From Bacteroidota bacterium (GTDB lineage Bacteria; Bacteroidota; Ignavibacteria; UBA10030), in contig DOWV01000286.1 in NCBI GenBank assembly GCA_003519375.1, positions 1 through 16,195 of the forward strand: a DNA stretch of 16,195 bases. Reading direction: 5' to 3'. Shown here one piece after another: positions 15,038 through 16,195 of this stretch. Position numbers and translations under genes: made by a program. The notes under the pieces are model-generated. The model made no database searches and was not told the DNA's origin. It saw only the letters and a list, made by a program, of their open reading frames with translations. Positions within the stretch are counted from its first letter, which is position 1, and every line of letters starts with the position of its first letter.

Positions 15038-15068
15038 AAAAAAAAACCCAGCCACGAAACGCTGGGTT
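15038..15068 (-). terminator. Intrinsic terminator after the DUF2795 gene, adjoining the Omp85 start
   Basis: On the minus strand an 8-base perfect stem (AACCCAGC / GCTGGGTT, arms 15061-15068 and 15045-15052) with an 8-base loop is followed by a run of nine T (15046-15038, the first two within the stem). It lies about 60 bases after the DUF2795 stop and ends only 9 bases before the Omp85 ATG. It should isolate the two genes, or act as an attenuator if transcription reads through. Confidence 0.85.
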
Positions 15069-15126
15069 CAATCCTGGCCCTGTACTTCTCTGTCGAGGGC
15101 AACCTCACGTGAGGGTGTCACTGATT

Positions 15127-15351
15127 TCAATATTCCTTATCATCCTCAAAAAAGAAATCCTCATCTGTGGGATAGTCGGGCCAAATCTCTTCCATACTCT
15201 CATAGGGTTCATCGCTGTCCTCCAGCTCTTCAAGATTCTGAAGGACTTCGAGCGGCGCCCCCGTTCTCACGGCATAGTCAATGAGCTCCTCCTTCGTGGC
15301 AGGCCAGGGTGCATCATCGAGATACGAGGCCAATTCGAGTGTCCAAATCAT
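15127..15351 (-). CDS. DUF2795 domain small acidic protein
   Basis: This 74-residue protein matches the DUF2795 pattern: L-x(3-4)-L-x-D-A-P-W-P-A-T-K-E-E-L-I-D-Y-A near the N terminus, then T-G-A-P-L-E-V-L (30-37), then a Y-E-S-M-E-E-I-W segment. The C-terminal third is very acidic (Asp/Glu with aromatic residues). There are no Cys, membrane or signal features, so it is presumably cytoplasmic. The function of the family is unknown. The ATG at 15351 has a strong GGAGGAG 10 bases upstream. It lies 58 bases after the M23 peptidase stop and is followed by its own terminator. Confidence 0.8.
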   Translation of the reverse strand: MIWTLELASYLDDAPWPATKEELIDYAVRTGAPLEVLQNLEELEDSDEPYESMEEIWPDYPTDEDFFFEDDKEY

Positions 15352-15409
15352 TTCCCAAAAACTCCTCCAGAGGCTTTAACCGCCCAACAGCCTTCAATCC
15401 CAATCGGGT

Positions 15410-16195
15410 TCAATGGCCAAACGCGAGTTGTTCTTTTATCTTCTTATAGTCAACGTCGTCGAAGAAATAGTCGACCGGATTTTGCAGTACGCCGTTCAGC
15501 CGGACTTCGTAGTGGAGATGCGGGCCCGTGGCAACTCCAGTTCGGCCCGACCGTGCGATGATGGCACCGCGCTTTACTCGCTCACCGGCCCGGACCAGTA
15601 CTTTGTCAAGGTGACCGTACACTGAGGTATATCCGTACCCGTGATTGATAACGATCATGATCCCCAGTCCGGCGAGCGTCCGTCCAGAACTTGCAACCAC
15701 ACCATCACCTGTCGCATAGACCGGAGTACCAACGTCATTCGCGATATCCAACCCTTCGTGCGGCAGCCACTGATGGTAGATCGGATGCATCCGCATGCCG
15801 AATCCTCCCATCGAGTAGTAACCGTCCATGGGCTTAATGGCGGGTATGCATGGATACATCGATTGGTTGCGGTCGAATTTTGTCACCGCCTCGCGATAGC
15901 TGGTTTGCTGTAATTCAATTTCTTTTTCTGCCTTCGAGATAGATCCGCGGAGATCGTTCAGCATCACGTTGATGTTGCCGGAGATGCCGAGATCAAGACG
16001 TTCATCCGTCCCTCCGAATCCTGCCTCACGCGTGTCCTTGTCGAGCTTGGGGAGATCGACAAGAAGTCGAAGCTCGTTCCCCTGATCGCTCAGGGAAGAA
16101 AGCCGACCCTGGATGGCCTGGAGCCGTCCGGAAAACTGCCGAATCTGATCGCGCAGAACTGCATTCTCCGCAGCCAGCACTTTGCCGCGCTGAAA
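15410..16195 (-). CDS. M23 family (LytM-type) metallopeptidase, C-terminal part (5' end beyond window)
   Basis: M23 peptidases cleave peptidoglycan cross-bridges in the periplasm, or act as regulators of such enzymes when degenerate. The visible part is about 261 residues. The first ~115 are heptad-like and probably coiled coil. The peptidase domain begins at G-F-G-M-R-M-H-P. It keeps the zinc-site motifs H-E-G-L-D (HxxxD) and H-L-H-Y-E (HxH), plus the Y-G-H-L segment, so the enzyme should be active. The frame stays open to the last base, with F-Q-R-G-K before a GTG at 16180. That GTG sits inside a coiled coil and is probably just a Val codon. A signal peptide or membrane anchor would lie outside the window. 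The stop is 58 bases before the DUF2795 gene. Confidence 0.9.
   Translation of the reverse strand, partial: FQRGKVLAAENAVLRDQIRQFSGRLQAIQGRLSSLSDQGNELRLLVDLPKLDKDTREAGFGGTDERLDLGISGNINVMLNDLRGSISKAEKEIELQQTSYREAVTKFDRNQSMYPCIPAIKPMDGYYSMGGFGMRMHPIYHQWLPHEGLDIANDVGTPVYATGDGVVASSGRTLAGLGIMIVINHGYGYTSVYGHLDKVLVRAGERVKRGAIIARSGRTGVATGPHLHYEVRLNGVLQNPVDYFFDDVDYKKIKEQLAFGH

Noticed and set aside
15029..15055. GTG start nine codons upstream for the Omp85 protein
   Set aside because: It lies inside the terminator hairpin and T-run, and would put a Phe-rich stretch before a normal signal peptide.

Overview
The window looks like chromosomal DNA from a diderm bacterium of the Bacteroidota/Chlorobi/Ignavibacteria (FCB) neighbourhood. 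This is an inference from an Omp85 outer-membrane protein, an acidic DUF2795 protein of the type I associate with that group, a HolB with a zinc module and an insertion, and menaquinone made by the futalosine route. Base composition is moderately GC-rich, and nothing in it suggests foreign DNA. I see no IS element, tRNA, rRNA or CRISPR array.

About 9.6 kb on the left is a nearly complete futalosine (Mqn) menaquinone locus in two convergent groups. On the + strand (1-2184) are the end of the menG/ubiE methyltransferase, mqnD, and a divergent amidohydrolase-like protein. On the - strand (9647 down to 2536) is a tight series: mqnP prenyltransferase, ubiX, ubiD, an mqnE-mqnA gene fusion, a TIR-like protein, and mqnC. 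A possible small ORF fills the gap where the two groups converge. Together these cover chorismate dehydration (MqnA), aminofutalosine synthesis (MqnE), cyclisation (MqnC), ring release (MqnD), prenylation (MqnP), prenyl-FMN-dependent decarboxylation (UbiX/UbiD) and final methylation (MenG). Only the nucleosidase/deaminase steps (MqnB, MqnX) are not recognisable here.

From 9744 to 15028 on the - strand is a second transcription unit: a TamA/BamA-like Omp85 protein, holB (clamp-loader delta') and metG, with about 10-base gaps. A strong intrinsic terminator separates metG from mqnP. Upstream are a small DUF2795 gene, with its own terminator next to the Omp85 start codon, and the C-terminal part of an M23 peptidase that runs off the right edge.

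The most unusual points are the MqnE-MqnA fusion, which joins two consecutive enzymes in one chain, and a TIR-like (PF10137-type) nucleotide-binding protein inserted between it and mqnC with overlapping translation signals. Its putative catalytic Glu appears to be Asp. The amidohydrolase beside mqnD has lost two expected metal-binding histidines.
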